Of a stretch of DNA of 64,000 nt, positions 35,268-44,618 are shown one piece after another. This stretch comes from CAVYXF01 sp963772335 (GTDB lineage Bacteria > Pseudomonadota > Alphaproteobacteria > Rhizobiales > Rhodomicrobiaceae). A program made the translations under genes and the position numbers. How positions within the stretch are numbered: the first letter of the stretch is position 1; every line of letters begins with the position of its first letter. Location of the stretch: assembly GCA_963772335.1 (NCBI GenBank), contig CAVYXF010000003.1, forward strand, positions 372,001-436,000, read 5' to 3'. A model generated the notes under the pieces. That model saw only the letters and a list, made by a program, of their open reading frames with translations, was not told the origin of the DNA and ran no database searches.

Positions 35268-36749
35268 ATGGCGCAGAATCTGGCGGGGCTAAAGATTAGA
35301 TCGCTTCGCAAAGACAAGGGGTTAACACAGCGCGAGCTTGCCGGGCGGGCAGGCATTTCGCCGTCCTATCTCAACCTCGTCGAGCTCAACAAGCGCGCGG
35401 CGGGCGAGGCGCTGCTCGGCCGGATCGCAGCCGGCCTCGAAGTCGACCGCGCGCTCTTGGACGGGGAGGCCGAGCGGCGCATCATTGGCTCGCTTGAGGA
35501 GATTTCCGCCGATCAGAGCCTCGCCGAGCGCTCGGCGCCACCGGGCTCTACCGAGGCGCTGGTCAGCCGGCATCCGGACTGGGCGAGGTTGATCCTCAAT
35601 CTCTATCAGGCTTACCGCCATGAGCAGCAGACAGTGCTGGCCCTCGCCGACCGGCTCAACCGCGACCCGTTCCTGGGCGACAGCGTGCATCGCATCCTGA
35701 CCAATATCACCGCGATCCGATCGGCGACGGAGATCCTTCAGGAAAGCGGGCCGCTGACTGAGGATGAGCGTAAACGCTTCATGGCCATTATCGCCGGCGA
35801 TAGCCAAAAGCTCTCGGAGACGGCGCGCGCGCTGGTTGCCTTCTTCGACAGCGCGAATATGCGCGTGCGCGCGGCGACGCCGATGGAACATGTGGATGCC
35901 TTCATCTTCGAGACGGACAATCACTTCCCCGAGCTCGAGGCGATCGCCGCGGATTTCCTGCGTGCGCGAAGGCCAGGCGAAACGCTGGAAGCTGCGTCGG
36001 AGCGAACGCTTGGCCGAGTGGCCGTTGTCGAGGACGAGGCCAGCCTGATGCAGTCTGCCGCCACGCGCCGCTTCGGGCTGATGCGCAAGGTGGCGCTGCG
36101 CATTGCGGGGGAGGCCATCAGTGCGCGCGTTGGGTCTCATTCCGCGCTCCGCTCTGAGGATTCGCGCGCCATGGCGGCTTCGGCGCTCGTCAGTTACGTG
36201 GCCGCGGCGATGCTGATGCCCTATGAGCCATTCCTCGAAGCGGCGGAAGAGCGCCGCTACGATCTCGATGCGCTCTCATATCTGTATGGCGTCTCCTACG
36301 AGCAGGCCGCGCACCGGGTAGCAACATTGCGCCAGCCAGGTGCGGAAGGCGTGCGCTTTGCATTCATGCGCTCCGATCCTTCCGGCTATGTGGCCAAGCG
36401 CCTGCCCCTGCCCCGCCTGCCTCTGCCGCGCTATGGGACCGCCTGTCCGCTCTGGCCGATCTACACCGCATTCCAGACGCCGGGGGTGACGGTCCGCAGT
36501 TTCGGCGCGCTGTCCTCGGGCCATACGTTCCTGATGTTTGCCAGGGCGGTTGAAAAGCGCCCGCCTTTGGCAAACCTTCACCGGCATCTGCTATCGGTGA
36601 TGCTCGCCTGCCCGGAATCCGATGCCGGCCGCGTCGTCTATGGCGACGGCATCGACCGCAGGGCTGCGACGGTGCCAATCGGCACGGTCTGCCGTCTGTG
36701 CCCGCGCATGGGCTGCAACCGCCGCCAGGAAGCGCCGCTCCTTGCGTGA
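35268..36749 (+). CDS. ScfR/RamB-type transcriptional regulator with internal histidine-kinase-like DHp domain
   Basis: A 493-residue regulator. Residues ~6-62 are an XRE-type helix-turn-helix (LKIRSLRKDKGLTQRELAGR). The C-terminal half is the DUF2083/short-chain-acyl-sensing region with conserved cysteines (GTACPLWPIYTAFQTPG; GTVCRLCPRMGCNRR). Between them, residues ~133-190 align without gaps to the DHp domain of the histidine kinase at 37496-40195, with His141 on the phospho-acceptor histidine; no ATPase domain follows. Known ScfRs sense acyl-CoAs of acetate, propionate or methylmalonate. The ATG at 35268 starts right before the HTH; the frame is open further upstream but into the operator region. 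Divergent from a Liv-type operon and followed by a response regulator. Confidence 0.85.
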   Translation: MAQNLAGLKIRSLRKDKGLTQRELAGRAGISPSYLNLVELNKRAAGEALLGRIAAGLEVDRALLDGEAERRIIGSLEEISADQSLAERSAPPGSTEALVSRHPDWARLILNLYQAYRHEQQTVLALADRLNRDPFLGDSVHRILTNITAIRSATEILQESGPLTEDERKRFMAIIAGDSQKLSETARALVAFFDSANMRVRAATPMEHVDAFIFETDNHFPELEAIAADFLRARRPGETLEAASERTLGRVAVVEDEASLMQSAATRRFGLMRKVALRIAGEAISARVGSHSALRSEDSRAMAASALVSYVAAAMLMPYEPFLEAAEERRYDLDALSYLYGVSYEQAAHRVATLRQPGAEGVRFAFMRSDPSGYVAKRLPLPRLPLPRYGTACPLWPIYTAFQTPGVTVRSFGALSSGHTFLMFARAVEKRPPLANLHRHLLSVMLACPESDAGRVVYGDGIDRRAATVPIGTVCRLCPRMGCNRRQEAPLLA

Positions 36750-36840
36750 TCGACATAGCTAGGCCACACACGACTTTGGTCGCAAAACAACGTGCTGTGT
36801 GATGCGTTCCGCATCGTGTACGCTATGGAAAAAAGCACAG

Positions 36841-36845
36841 GGAGG
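36841..36845 (+). promoter_or_regulatory. Shine-Dalgarno indicating a TTG start
   Basis: GGAGG nine bases upstream of TTG at 36855. In-frame ATGs at 36792 and 36825 have no comparable site and would add a non-conserved tail before the receiver domain. Confidence 0.65.
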
Positions 36846-36854
36846 ACGAGAAAC

Positions 36855-37226
36855 TTGGCTCGCCTAAGGATACTCCTCGTCGAGGATGAGCCAAATATTG
36901 CTGAATCTTTGAATTTCCTCCTGGCGCGCGCCGATTTCGACGTAGACATCGTAACGGATGGCGCGGAGGCGCTGAAGCGTCTGCGCGATCAGTCCTATGG
37001 CATAGTCGTGCTGGATATCATGCTGCCGGGAATGAATGGTTTCGAGGTTCTCAAAGCGATTCGCAGCGATGATCAGCTTACCGAGCTGCCGGTCATCGTG
37101 CTGACGGCGAAAGGCCAGGCCAACGACCGCAAGACCGCCGAGGCGATCGGCGCCAGCGCTTTCATCACCAAGCCGTTCTCGAATGCCAATGTCGTCGCAC
37201 GCATTTGCGAGCTGGCCAAGGTCTGA
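36855..37226 (+). CDS. Single-domain (CheY-like) response regulator
   Basis: A 123-residue receiver domain with no output domain. The acidic pocket (VEDEPN), phospho-acceptor Asp54 (VVLDIMLPGMNG), switch Thr (VIVLTAKG) and Lys (ITKPFS) are all present, so it should be phosphorylatable. Start is taken as TTG at 36855 on ribosome-binding-site evidence. It lies between the ScfR-type regulator and a symporter-histidine kinase, and the small membrane protein gene follows nine bases later, so the kinase is the obvious phosphate donor. Because it lacks an output domain, its target must be another protein; the DHp-like domain of the ScfR-type regulator is a candidate. Confidence 0.88.
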   Translation: MARLRILLVEDEPNIAESLNFLLARADFDVDIVTDGAEALKRLRDQSYGIVVLDIMLPGMNGFEVLKAIRSDDQLTELPVIVLTAKGQANDRKTAEAIGASAFITKPFSNANVVARICELAKV

Positions 37227-37235
37227 GGAGCGGCG

Positions 37236-37496
37236 ATGGAGGCGGAAGGCACAGGCCGGCGCAGCGCGAGGGATATGGCGGCTCTTCTGCCTTTCGTTGG
37301 GATCTTTCTCCTGGTTCCGCCAGTCATCTTGATTTTCGCCAAACCCGTATTGATAGCCGGCGTTCCGCTGATCGTGGTCTATCTGTTCGGCGTCTGGGCT
37401 GCTGCGATCCTGTGCGCGATGGTGGTAGCGCACCATCTCGCCGGAGAGGACAGAGGCGGCGGCGCCGAGCCGGCGGATGAAGGCCGTGCGCGCTGA
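37236..37496 (+). CDS. Small two-helix membrane protein encoded with symporter-kinase
   Basis: 86 residues with two hydrophobic segments (MAALLPFVGIFLLVPPVIL and GVPLIVVYLFGVWAAAILCA) and charged tails. The layout resembles the small DUF485/DUF3311-like partners that accompany sodium:solute symporters. Its stop shares one base with the start of the symporter-kinase gene (TGATG), implying coupled, probably stoichiometric, synthesis. Likely an accessory subunit of the sensor; function unknown. Confidence 0.78.
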   Translation: MEAEGTGRRSARDMAALLPFVGIFLLVPPVILIFAKPVLIAGVPLIVVYLFGVWAAAILCAMVVAHHLAGEDRGGGAEPADEGRAR

Positions 37497-40195
37497 TGCT
37501 GAACACCGAGTTTGTTGTCATCGTCTGCCTCGCCTATGTGGGAATCCTGTTCGCGGTGGCTTTCCTGGGCGACAGGCATGCGCGCAATAACCCGAACGGC
37601 TGGCTTTCATCTTCCCTAGTCTATACGCTCTCGATCTCGATTTACTGTACCTCCTGGACGTTCTTCGGCGCCGTCGGCTCGGCAGCAAGGAGCGGCCTGG
37701 AATTCGTCACCATCTATCTGGGCCCGACGATCGTGTTCGTTGGTTGGTGGGTGTTTCTGCGCAAGCTGGTCACGATCGGCCGCATCTACCACACCACCTC
37801 GATCGCTGACTTTATCTCCGCACGCTACGGCAAGCATTCGGCGCTCGGCGCGCTGGTCACCATCGTGGCACTGGTCGCTACCGCGCCCTATATCGCCCTG
37901 CAGCTTAAGGCTCTGGTCTCAAGCTTCCGCGTGATCACGCTTCCTGCCGATGCCGCCGACAAGCTCACCGGCAGCCTTCACCCCGATTACGCCAATGCAT
38001 TCTGGGTAGCGGCCGGGCTGTGCGTGTTCTCGATCATGTTCGGCGTGCGCAACATCGATGTGAACGAGCGCCATCATGGCGTCATCGCTGCGATTGCGCT
38101 GGAAGCGGTGGTCAAGCTCGCCGCCCTGCTGGCCGTTGGACTGTGGGTGGTGCTCAGCCTTGCCGGCACGCCTCACCTCAACCTGGCCGAGGCGCCGGCG
38201 GCGCTGGTGCATCCGGAGGGGACCTTTGGCGCGCGCTGGATCACACTGTTATTTCTCGCTGGGGCGGCAGTCATCTGCCTGCCACGGCAGTTTCAGGTCA
38301 CGGTGGTGGAGAATTCCAGCGAGCGCCAGCTCAGGACCGCGTCATGGCTATTCCCGCTCTACCTTTTCCTGATCTCGCTGTTTGTCGTCCCGATTGCGGT
38401 CGCCGGCCTTCGCATGCTGCCGGGGAACGCCAATGCCGATCTCTTCGTGCTGACCCTGCCCCTCGAAGCCAGCCAGAATAGCTTGACGCTGCTTGCGTTT
38501 CTGGGCGGGTTTTCCTCGGCGACATCCATGGTGATTGTCTCCTCCATCGCGCTGTCGACGATGATCTCCAACCATCTCGTCATGCCGCTGGCGCTGCACT
38601 TCTCGCTGGTTCCGGACGCCAGCGGCCAGAATGTGCGCCGGTTTATTCTTGGGGCGCGGCGGGCAAGCATCGTCTTTGTCGTCTTTCTTGGTTTTGTGTA
38701 TTTCTGCCTCGGCGCCAGCTCGGAGGCGCTGGCGGTGATCGGTCTGATCTCCTTCTGCGGCGTAGCCCAGTTCCTCCCGAGCCTGATCGGTGGTCTCTAT
38801 TGGCGGCGCGGCACTCATAGCGGCGCGCTCGCCGGCCTCGCGGCCGGGTTCGTGATCTGGAACTACACCTTGTTCCTGCCGTCCTTCGGCGGCTTTTCTC
38901 TCATGCCGGCGAGCGTCATCGAACATGGCCTGTTTGGCCTCGCGCTCTTGAAGCCCTACGCGCTGTTCGGCCTAACGGGCTTCGACCCGCTGGTCCATGC
39001 GCTGTTCTGGAGCATGGCCGTCAATCTGGGGCTGTTCATCGGCGTCTCGCTGGCATCCGAGCCGACGCCGCTCGCCCGCATTCAGTCGACGCTGTTCATC
39101 GACGTGTTCCGCAGGCAAACGGAAAGCGAGCTGAGCGTCCTGCGCCGCACGGCGCCGGTCTCGGAGCTGCGCCAGATCGCCGGGCGCATTCTCGGCCCCA
39201 TCGAGGCGCTCAAGCTGTTCGCCCCCGGCGAACGCGGCCCGCATGCCAAGACAGCGAGCGACGAGCTGATCTCGCTGGTGGAGCAGCGGCTCGCCGCCCA
39301 TGTCGGCGCCGCATCCGCGCGGGCGCTGGTCTCGCGCGTCGTAACCAACGAGACAATCAGCGTGGAGGAGCTGAAGCGGCTGGCCGGCGAAGCCGAGCAG
39401 ATCCGCGCCTATTCCGCCGAGCTGGAGCGCAAGTCGCGCGAGATCGAGGCCGGAGCGGCCGAGCTGGCGCGCGCCAATCAGCGCCTGCGGGAAATCGACA
39501 GCCAGAAGGACGAGTTCCTGAGCCAGGTGAGCCATGAGGTGCGCACCCCCATGACCTCGATCCGCTCACTCAGCGATATCCTTCTCACCACGCCGGACCT
39601 CGACGAGGCGCAGAGGCAGCGCTTCCTGCGCATTATCCAGAATGAGAGCCTGCGCCTGACCCGGCTACTCGACGGCATTCTCGATCTCGATCAGAAGGCC
39701 AGCGGCGAGCCCGGCTGGGAAGGGACCCCGTTCGACCCGGAGTCTGCGCTCGACCATGCCATGGAAAGCTGCGATCCGCTCGCGCGAGCGGCCGGCGTCA
39801 CGCTGAAACGATCCGGTCAGGCACGATCGGCCCGTGTCCACGGCGACCCGGACAAGCTGGCGCAGGTCTTCATCAACCTGATTTCCAATGCCATCAAATA
39901 CAACACCAGCGCCGAGCCGGTCGTCATGATCTCCAGCATGCAGCGCACCGGGCTCTACGAGATGCGCGTTGCCGACAACGGCCCCGGCATTCCGGAGGGC
40001 GAACGCGAGCGGATCTTCGAGAAATTCGTCCGGGGCAGAGCGCCGCGCCAGGTCGGGGCGGGGCTTGGCCTCGCCATCAGCCGCCAGATTGTCGAACGTT
40101 TCGAGGGAAGCTTGCTGCTGGCGACCAGCAAACTGGGTGGTGCGGAGTTCATCGTGCGGCTCGATACCGCGGCAACCGGCAGAAAAGGCCGGTGA
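37496..40195 (+). CDS. Sodium:solute symporter-histidine kinase (CbrA/ActP-like sensor)
   Basis: An 899-residue membrane sensor. Residues ~1-545 form a sodium:solute symporter (SSSF) domain with about 13 hydrophobic segments. A coiled-coil linker (residues ~620-670) leads to the DHp domain with His680 in FLSQVSHEVRTPMTSIRS, then the HATPase domain: N-box INLISNAIKYN, G1 VADNGPGIPEG, G2 VGAGLGLAISRQ. No receiver or PAS domain is visible. In CbrA-type kinases the transporter part senses or imports the signal. Encoded last in a ScfR-RR-small membrane protein-kinase series; the signal may be a short-chain carboxylate or amino acid. Confidence 0.9.
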   Translation: MLNTEFVVIVCLAYVGILFAVAFLGDRHARNNPNGWLSSSLVYTLSISIYCTSWTFFGAVGSAARSGLEFVTIYLGPTIVFVGWWVFLRKLVTIGRIYHTTSIADFISARYGKHSALGALVTIVALVATAPYIALQLKALVSSFRVITLPADAADKLTGSLHPDYANAFWVAAGLCVFSIMFGVRNIDVNERHHGVIAAIALEAVVKLAALLAVGLWVVLSLAGTPHLNLAEAPAALVHPEGTFGARWITLLFLAGAAVICLPRQFQVTVVENSSERQLRTASWLFPLYLFLISLFVVPIAVAGLRMLPGNANADLFVLTLPLEASQNSLTLLAFLGGFSSATSMVIVSSIALSTMISNHLVMPLALHFSLVPDASGQNVRRFILGARRASIVFVVFLGFVYFCLGASSEALAVIGLISFCGVAQFLPSLIGGLYWRRGTHSGALAGLAAGFVIWNYTLFLPSFGGFSLMPASVIEHGLFGLALLKPYALFGLTGFDPLVHALFWSMAVNLGLFIGVSLASEPTPLARIQSTLFIDVFRRQTESELSVLRRTAPVSELRQIAGRILGPIEALKLFAPGERGPHAKTASDELISLVEQRLAAHVGAASARALVSRVVTNETISVEELKRLAGEAEQIRAYSAELERKSREIEAGAAELARANQRLREIDSQKDEFLSQVSHEVRTPMTSIRSLSDILLTTPDLDEAQRQRFLRIIQNESLRLTRLLDGILDLDQKASGEPGWEGTPFDPESALDHAMESCDPLARAAGVTLKRSGQARSARVHGDPDKLAQVFINLISNAIKYNTSAEPVVMISSMQRTGLYEMRVADNGPGIPEGERERIFEKFVRGRAPRQVGAGLGLAISRQIVERFEGSLLLATSKLGGAEFIVRLDTAATGRKGR

Positions 40196-40217
40196 ACGCC
40201 GGTATCGCCTCACCGGC
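40188..40217 (+). terminator. Hairpin at the end of the sensor-kinase gene
   Basis: Perfect 8-bp arms GCCGGTGA (40188-40195) and TCACCGGC (40210-40217) overlap the kinase stop codon; loop of 14 bases, no U-run. It lies between convergent genes, so it may act as a weak terminator or 3' protective structure. Confidence 0.4.
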
Positions 40218-40310
40218 AGGCCGAGGCGTTCCACATCTCCGCGCGCCGGCGCAATTCGGTGCCGACGATCTGGTCTTGGCGATGCGGGCGCAGTGGTGTA
40301 GCGGCTGCCA

Positions 40311-42511
40311 TCAGCGCGTTCCTGGCAAAGGGTCCACGAACGGCTCGTCGGAAGACGGCCAGCGCATCCGCGCGGACTGCTCTCGCACCGGGCTCTGCGT
40401 CTGGGCCGCCCCACCGGCGCTCTGCTGCTTGGCCGCACCCACATCGCTTGCCTCTCTTTTCGGCGATTGCCTAACCTTACCTTTCGCCTCAGTTGCTGTG
40501 ATGGCGGACCGTTTTCTCTCTTTGCGTTCCATTGGTGGAAGCGCTGTCTCGAGCTGCTGGTGGCGAGGAGGCGCGCTCTTTAGAGCTGCAAGGCGCCGCC
40601 GTGCAATATGCGCATAGAGACCTTTGGGAAAGGCGCGCAGGTAGGCCATCAGGGCCTCTTTCGTACTGGCCTTTGTAGCAAGCTCCCACAATCGGCTTTC
40701 GTCCTCACGCGCCAAGGCGGCCAAACTGCTTCCAAGCTGCGCACGCGTAAGCTCGCTCGGTCGGCGTTCTGGCATTTGCAGGGCTGTAATGTCAAACGGC
40801 GCGGCGTCTCCGTCCGAGGCTGGGCCACTCTCCTCCGAAGAAGGTGAAACCGTAGAGGCCGGAGCCGGTGTGTCCGTCGGATCTACCGCGCTCGGAGTCT
40901 CGTCTAATGTCGGGGGCGGAACAGCGCGCTCGGCCTCAATTGAGGCGGATGCTCCCGTGCCGGGAACGAAGGGAGAGCTGGAAGCCGGTGTATCATCGCG
41001 GTCGGCGGGTCGCGGTAAGGCCTGCATCGTTACCGGGGAGGTTTGATCGGGCAGCGTCGGTGCAACGGCTTTTTCTTCTGGCACAGGCTCTACAGCTGGT
41101 GCCTGCGCGACGGCGTTCTGCTCCGGGACAGGCTCTGCGGGAGGCGGGCGGGTAACGGCCTGATTCTCAGTCGCAGATTCTGAAACTGGCGTCTGTGCGA
41201 GCGCTTTATCCTGAGGCGCTGGCTCGTTGGCGCCCCGGTGACAGCCTCATCCTCGGTCGACTTTGCAGGTGGCGTTTGCGCGACTGCTTGCTTCTCTGGC
41301 ACAGGCTCTTCCGGAAGCGCCGGCGCAACCGCCTCATCCTTGACCGCGGGCCTCGTTGGCGGCACCTGTGCGAGCGCTTCATCCTGAGGCGCGGGCTCTA
41401 CCGGCGGCGTAGGTGGAACTGCCTCACTCTGAGTGGCAGATTTCGCGCTTGGGCTCTGCGCGATTGCTTTCTTCTCCGTCACCGGCTCCTCTGCAGGAGC
41501 CTCGGTCACAGCCCTTTTCTCAGCTGCAGGCCTCGGCAGCTGTTTCCTTTCAGCCTGCTCAGGCAGCGGCGCGGGAGCAAGCGCCCCGCTGGCGTGATCG
41601 TCAAACGCCATTGGCGCGTTTGAGGCTGCGGGACGATGCCAGAATGTGAATAATGGAATCGACAATGGAACATGGAGAAACCAAAGCAAAGCGATGCTGG
41701 GTCCCAGCATCATCAGAGCGAAGGTGAGCCCCACGGCTGCCCACGAACGGTAAAATCGCCACCTGCGCGGCGGCGATTCTGGCGGCGACAGAAGATTGCG
41801 GTAGGCCTCGGTTACGAGCTTGAAGCGCAACTCGGCATCTTTGCCCGGATTGATGTCCGGGTGATAAAGCTTGGCCAACTGGCGATAGGCCGCACGAATA
41901 TCGTCCGGCTTAGCGGATGGCTCGAGGCCGAGAAGCTCAAAAGGGTCGTCGCTGTCGGGCACCGCAAAGCCGGTCTCGGCATCCTCGGTGGTTGTTGTGC
42001 CCGGCTGCCCGGCTATCTCCTCCGCCGTTCGATTTTCTGTGGCGATTTGGTCAGCTGAACCCGGCGCAGGCCCACGACCCGTTTCTCTGCCACGCGTGGC
42101 GGCGAGCTGATCACGCGTAAAGTTCGCTACGCCGGCCAGACTGGCACCGGCAATAACGGCACCTTCAAGGATCGCATCCTGAAGATCCGCCTCGTCGAGC
42201 ATGGCATCGGTGAGATCGGCTTTGTCCAGCCGCGCACCATTGAGCCGCGCCCGGGCGAGATCGGCACCCCGCAGGCAAGCGCCCTTCAGATTGGCCTCGA
42301 CAAGCGTCGCATGACGCAACATCGCGCGCTCGAGGTTGGCTCGACCGAGGTTGATCGGCCCGCCATTGCTTGGCCCAAGCTGACGCTGCCCAAGCGTAAG
42401 TTCTATTCCCGCCAAATCCGGAACGATATCCGGATGTTGATCCCGCCAGGCATTGAAGGCGCGCGCACCTTCACAAAGCCTGCGTACATGGTCGGGATTG
42501 GCCATGCCCAT
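40311..42511 (-). CDS. Pentapeptide-repeat / J-domain membrane protein with proline-rich repeats, split by a one-base deletion
   Basis: Order along the protein: pentapeptide repeats (~residues 50-130; GANLERAMLRHATLVEANLK style), a J domain with its HPD motif (DPFELLGLEPSAKPDDIRAA ... LYHPDINPG, ~190-245), a hydrophobic segment (VGLTFALMMLGPSIALLWFL), about twenty-residue Pro/Glu/Ala repeats (PEEPVPEKQAVAQTPPAKS type), then a C-terminal helical unit (YLRAFPKGLYAHIARRRLAA) like those in caspase-associated proteins. The first frame loses the repeat at about 41228 and ends in basic, non-repeat sequence at 41090; one base shifted, the repeat continues (EPAPQDKALAQTP) straight into the frame that ends at 40311. 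So it is one gene of ~733 codons with a one-base deletion. Function unknown; J domains recruit DnaK. Confidence 0.8.
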
Positions 42512-42590
42512 CCATTTCCCGACAGATTAAGCCCCTGCCGCAATGTCAAATGAGCCGCGTTCCAGTGCATTCACCAGCAGGACAGCTCAA

Positions 42591-42604
42591 GTTACAAATG
42601 TAAC
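42591..42604. promoter_or_regulatory. Palindrome upstream of the J-domain gene
   Basis: GTTACA (42591-42596), AA, TGTAAC (42599-42604): a perfect 6+2+6 inverted repeat 80 bases before the J-domain protein start and 16 bases beyond the porin stop. A possible operator; no cognate factor is evident. Confidence 0.3.
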
Positions 42605-42619
42605 AGTGTTCACGATTCG

Positions 42620-43912
42620 CTAAAACTGTATTCTCGCACCAAGCACAACGGCTTCCCAGGGGCGTACGGGCAAAGAGACCGTTTGGTCGCTCAAAGTTGT
42701 GCAGTCGCCAATAACACCGCAGGGATTGCTAATGATCGTGCCGTCAAAATGTTGGTATTGCGCATAGACCAGCAAAGCTGACGCGTCGAAAGACTGTTCT
42801 ACGCCTATTCCGAGGCGCTCCACTTCCGAATGGCGGATCCTTCCCAGATCGGCGAAATTACCTGGTCCAAAGATGTCAGCTTGCAAGATTTGGCCTGCGG
42901 TAAATTCCGTGTAAGAGCCGTATTCGCCGTAGAAGGTGGTGTCGCCGTAAGGCAGCATGCGCCGCCTGATGCCCAGCTGGGCGTACCAGAATGCCGGCTT
43001 GTCCGTGTTCGCGAGCTCATTTGGCGTCTCGTCACGCACGCTGCCCGCGAAAGAAACGTAGAGCCCACTCGGCATATGCATCAGCGACGCGGAACCGCGT
43101 ACGTCCGACAAATCAGACTCGGTCGAAGCCATATAGCCGATGCCGGCAGCGAACCGCAGCGAATTCCAATCACCGTGGTAGCGCAATGCCACGTCCCAAA
43201 CGTCGTCCTCGCCTAACGCTCCCGAGAGGACAAAGCCATAAAACGCCGGCGAGTCATAGCGAACAAAATCGCCACGCAGCGAATCGATGATGTCGGCAAA
43301 GTTGCCCCAGGTGAGATCGGTGGTCAGGCCGGAGCCCCCGCCGAGGCGCAGGCCGAAGTTCTCGTTGTAATGCAGCGGGGCATTGCTCATCTGCGCGCCG
43401 AGATTGATGATCGTGATATCGTCGCTCGCCGGCGACTGCTCGCCAATAGAAAGGCGTCCATAGCTGTCGCTGTCGACATACACATAGTTTTGTCGGATGC
43501 GCAGGGCATCACCGGGGATGCCATCATCGCCATTCCTTGCGTTCGAGACCTCATCGGAGACCGCGTCGTTGAAGTCGAACTCCATCCGGTAACCGGCACG
43601 CCAGCCCGGCCTGAGCTGCGCTTGACCGATAAGCCCGAAGCGACTGGTAGATGTCTCGTTATCGACGATGTATGCGTCGCGTGAAATGCCATCGTTCCAG
43701 ATCAAGAGCGCCTTATTGACCTGGCCGTAGATCTGCAGCGAGACAACCCGGTTACCCTTGCGCGCCGTCGTTGCCTCTAGCTCGGCGACGCGCTCCTCGA
43801 TATCGCCGCAACAGTCATTTCCGAGATCGGCAGCCGATACAGGTTTGGCCAAGCATAAAAACGCAGCAATAACGATGCCCAAAATGGCGGCATACCGATT
43901 TGTGAAACTCAT
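42620..43912 (-). CDS. Alphaproteobacterial-type outer-membrane porin
   Basis: About 430 residues: signal peptide (MSFTNRYAAILGIVIAAFLC, cleavage near VSAAD), a short periplasmic coiled coil (DIEERVAELEATTARKG), then beta-strand-rich sequence with alternating polarity starting at VVSLQIYGQVNKALLIW and ending with the C-terminal phenylalanine of outer-membrane proteins (VVLGARIQF). Loops are Asp/Asn-rich. The frame is open upstream, but the ATG at 43912 begins the signal peptide. It should form a trimeric diffusion channel; specificity is not readable. Not obviously in an operon. Confidence 0.88.
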   Translation of the reverse strand: MSFTNRYAAILGIVIAAFLCLAKPVSAADLGNDCCGDIEERVAELEATTARKGNRVVSLQIYGQVNKALLIWNDGISRDAYIVDNETSTSRFGLIGQAQLRPGWRAGYRMEFDFNDAVSDEVSNARNGDDGIPGDALRIRQNYVYVDSDSYGRLSIGEQSPASDDITIINLGAQMSNAPLHYNENFGLRLGGGSGLTTDLTWGNFADIIDSLRGDFVRYDSPAFYGFVLSGALGEDDVWDVALRYHGDWNSLRFAAGIGYMASTESDLSDVRGSASLMHMPSGLYVSFAGSVRDETPNELANTDKPAFWYAQLGIRRRMLPYGDTTFYGEYGSYTEFTAGQILQADIFGPGNFADLGRIRHSEVERLGIGVEQSFDASALLVYAQYQHFDGTIISNPCGVIGDCTTLSDQTVSLPVRPWEAVVLGARIQF

Positions 43913-44308
43913 CTGTCGTGCCCCCTGCACCGTCAGATAAATACGCAGCCCCGCACCGCTTCCCGAACGTGCTCTAATCGCTGCCAACTACAATTCCACC
44001 GATGCGCAAACCCTATTTCCCATCGACCATAAGGGCAAGCACTATGAGTAGATTGCGCGTATGACCGGGCCGTCCTCTTAAACTTGTTGCCGAAGAACGA
44101 CTCGAAACCGCAGCTTTACTATCCAAGATTGCATTTCTCCCGAAAGAATACGCGATTGCTCTCGTTCAGATTGCAAATTATTTCGGAAAAATTTCTGTCA
44201 TAATCTTCGTGGTTGCGGCCGCCCGGTTTCCCTCGAGAGCCACCCGAAATCCATCGAGCCGCTTCCCAGTGGCCGCTATATCCGCAAGCGCCACCGGGAG
44301 AGGCCTGC
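43913..44308. other. Gene-free stretch upstream of porin
   Basis: About 395 bases, more A/T-rich than the surroundings, holding the porin promoter region. I see no gene or clear structural element. Confidence 0.4.
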
Positions 44309-44500
44309 TCAGTACGTCATGGTGAGAACGGCCTTGCCGCTGATATTGCGCTGCCGCAGCGCATCGAGGGCATGCGCGACGTCCCGCCACGGCAATGTCA
44401 GGGCCACGCGCGCCTCCAGTCGGCCGGCTGCGGCTAGCGAGAGCAGCGAGGCAATGTCTGCGCCAACGCCAGGACCAGAGGCGTAGTACGCGAAGGTCAC
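44309..44500 (-). pseudogene. C-terminal remnant of a zinc/quinone-type alcohol dehydrogenase (MDR family)
   Basis: 63 codons reading as the last part of an MDR-family oxidoreductase: a YYASGPGVGADIASLLSLAA segment, then EARVALTLPWRDVAHALDAL and RNISGKAVLTM, the usual cofactor-domain end. Complete proteins have about 300-340 residues; here the N-terminal four-fifths are absent and no ribosome binding site precedes it. It marks the start of a disturbed accessory region that extends to about 49 kb. Confidence 0.7.
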
Positions 44501-44618
44501 AGATCATGCTGAGAGGTTGCAGAAAACGGGAGCAAGGAACGGATGGCGAACGACCGTTCGACTTCGTAAGTCTGAACCCATAGGGGCGCAGAGCAACGGA
44601 ACCAATTGGAGATCGTCA

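Noticed and set aside
36792..36854. ATG at 36792 or 36825 as the response-regulator start
   Set aside because: Neither has a ribosome binding site, and both add a non-conserved tail; TTG at 36855 with GGAGG nine bases upstream fits the receiver domain start.
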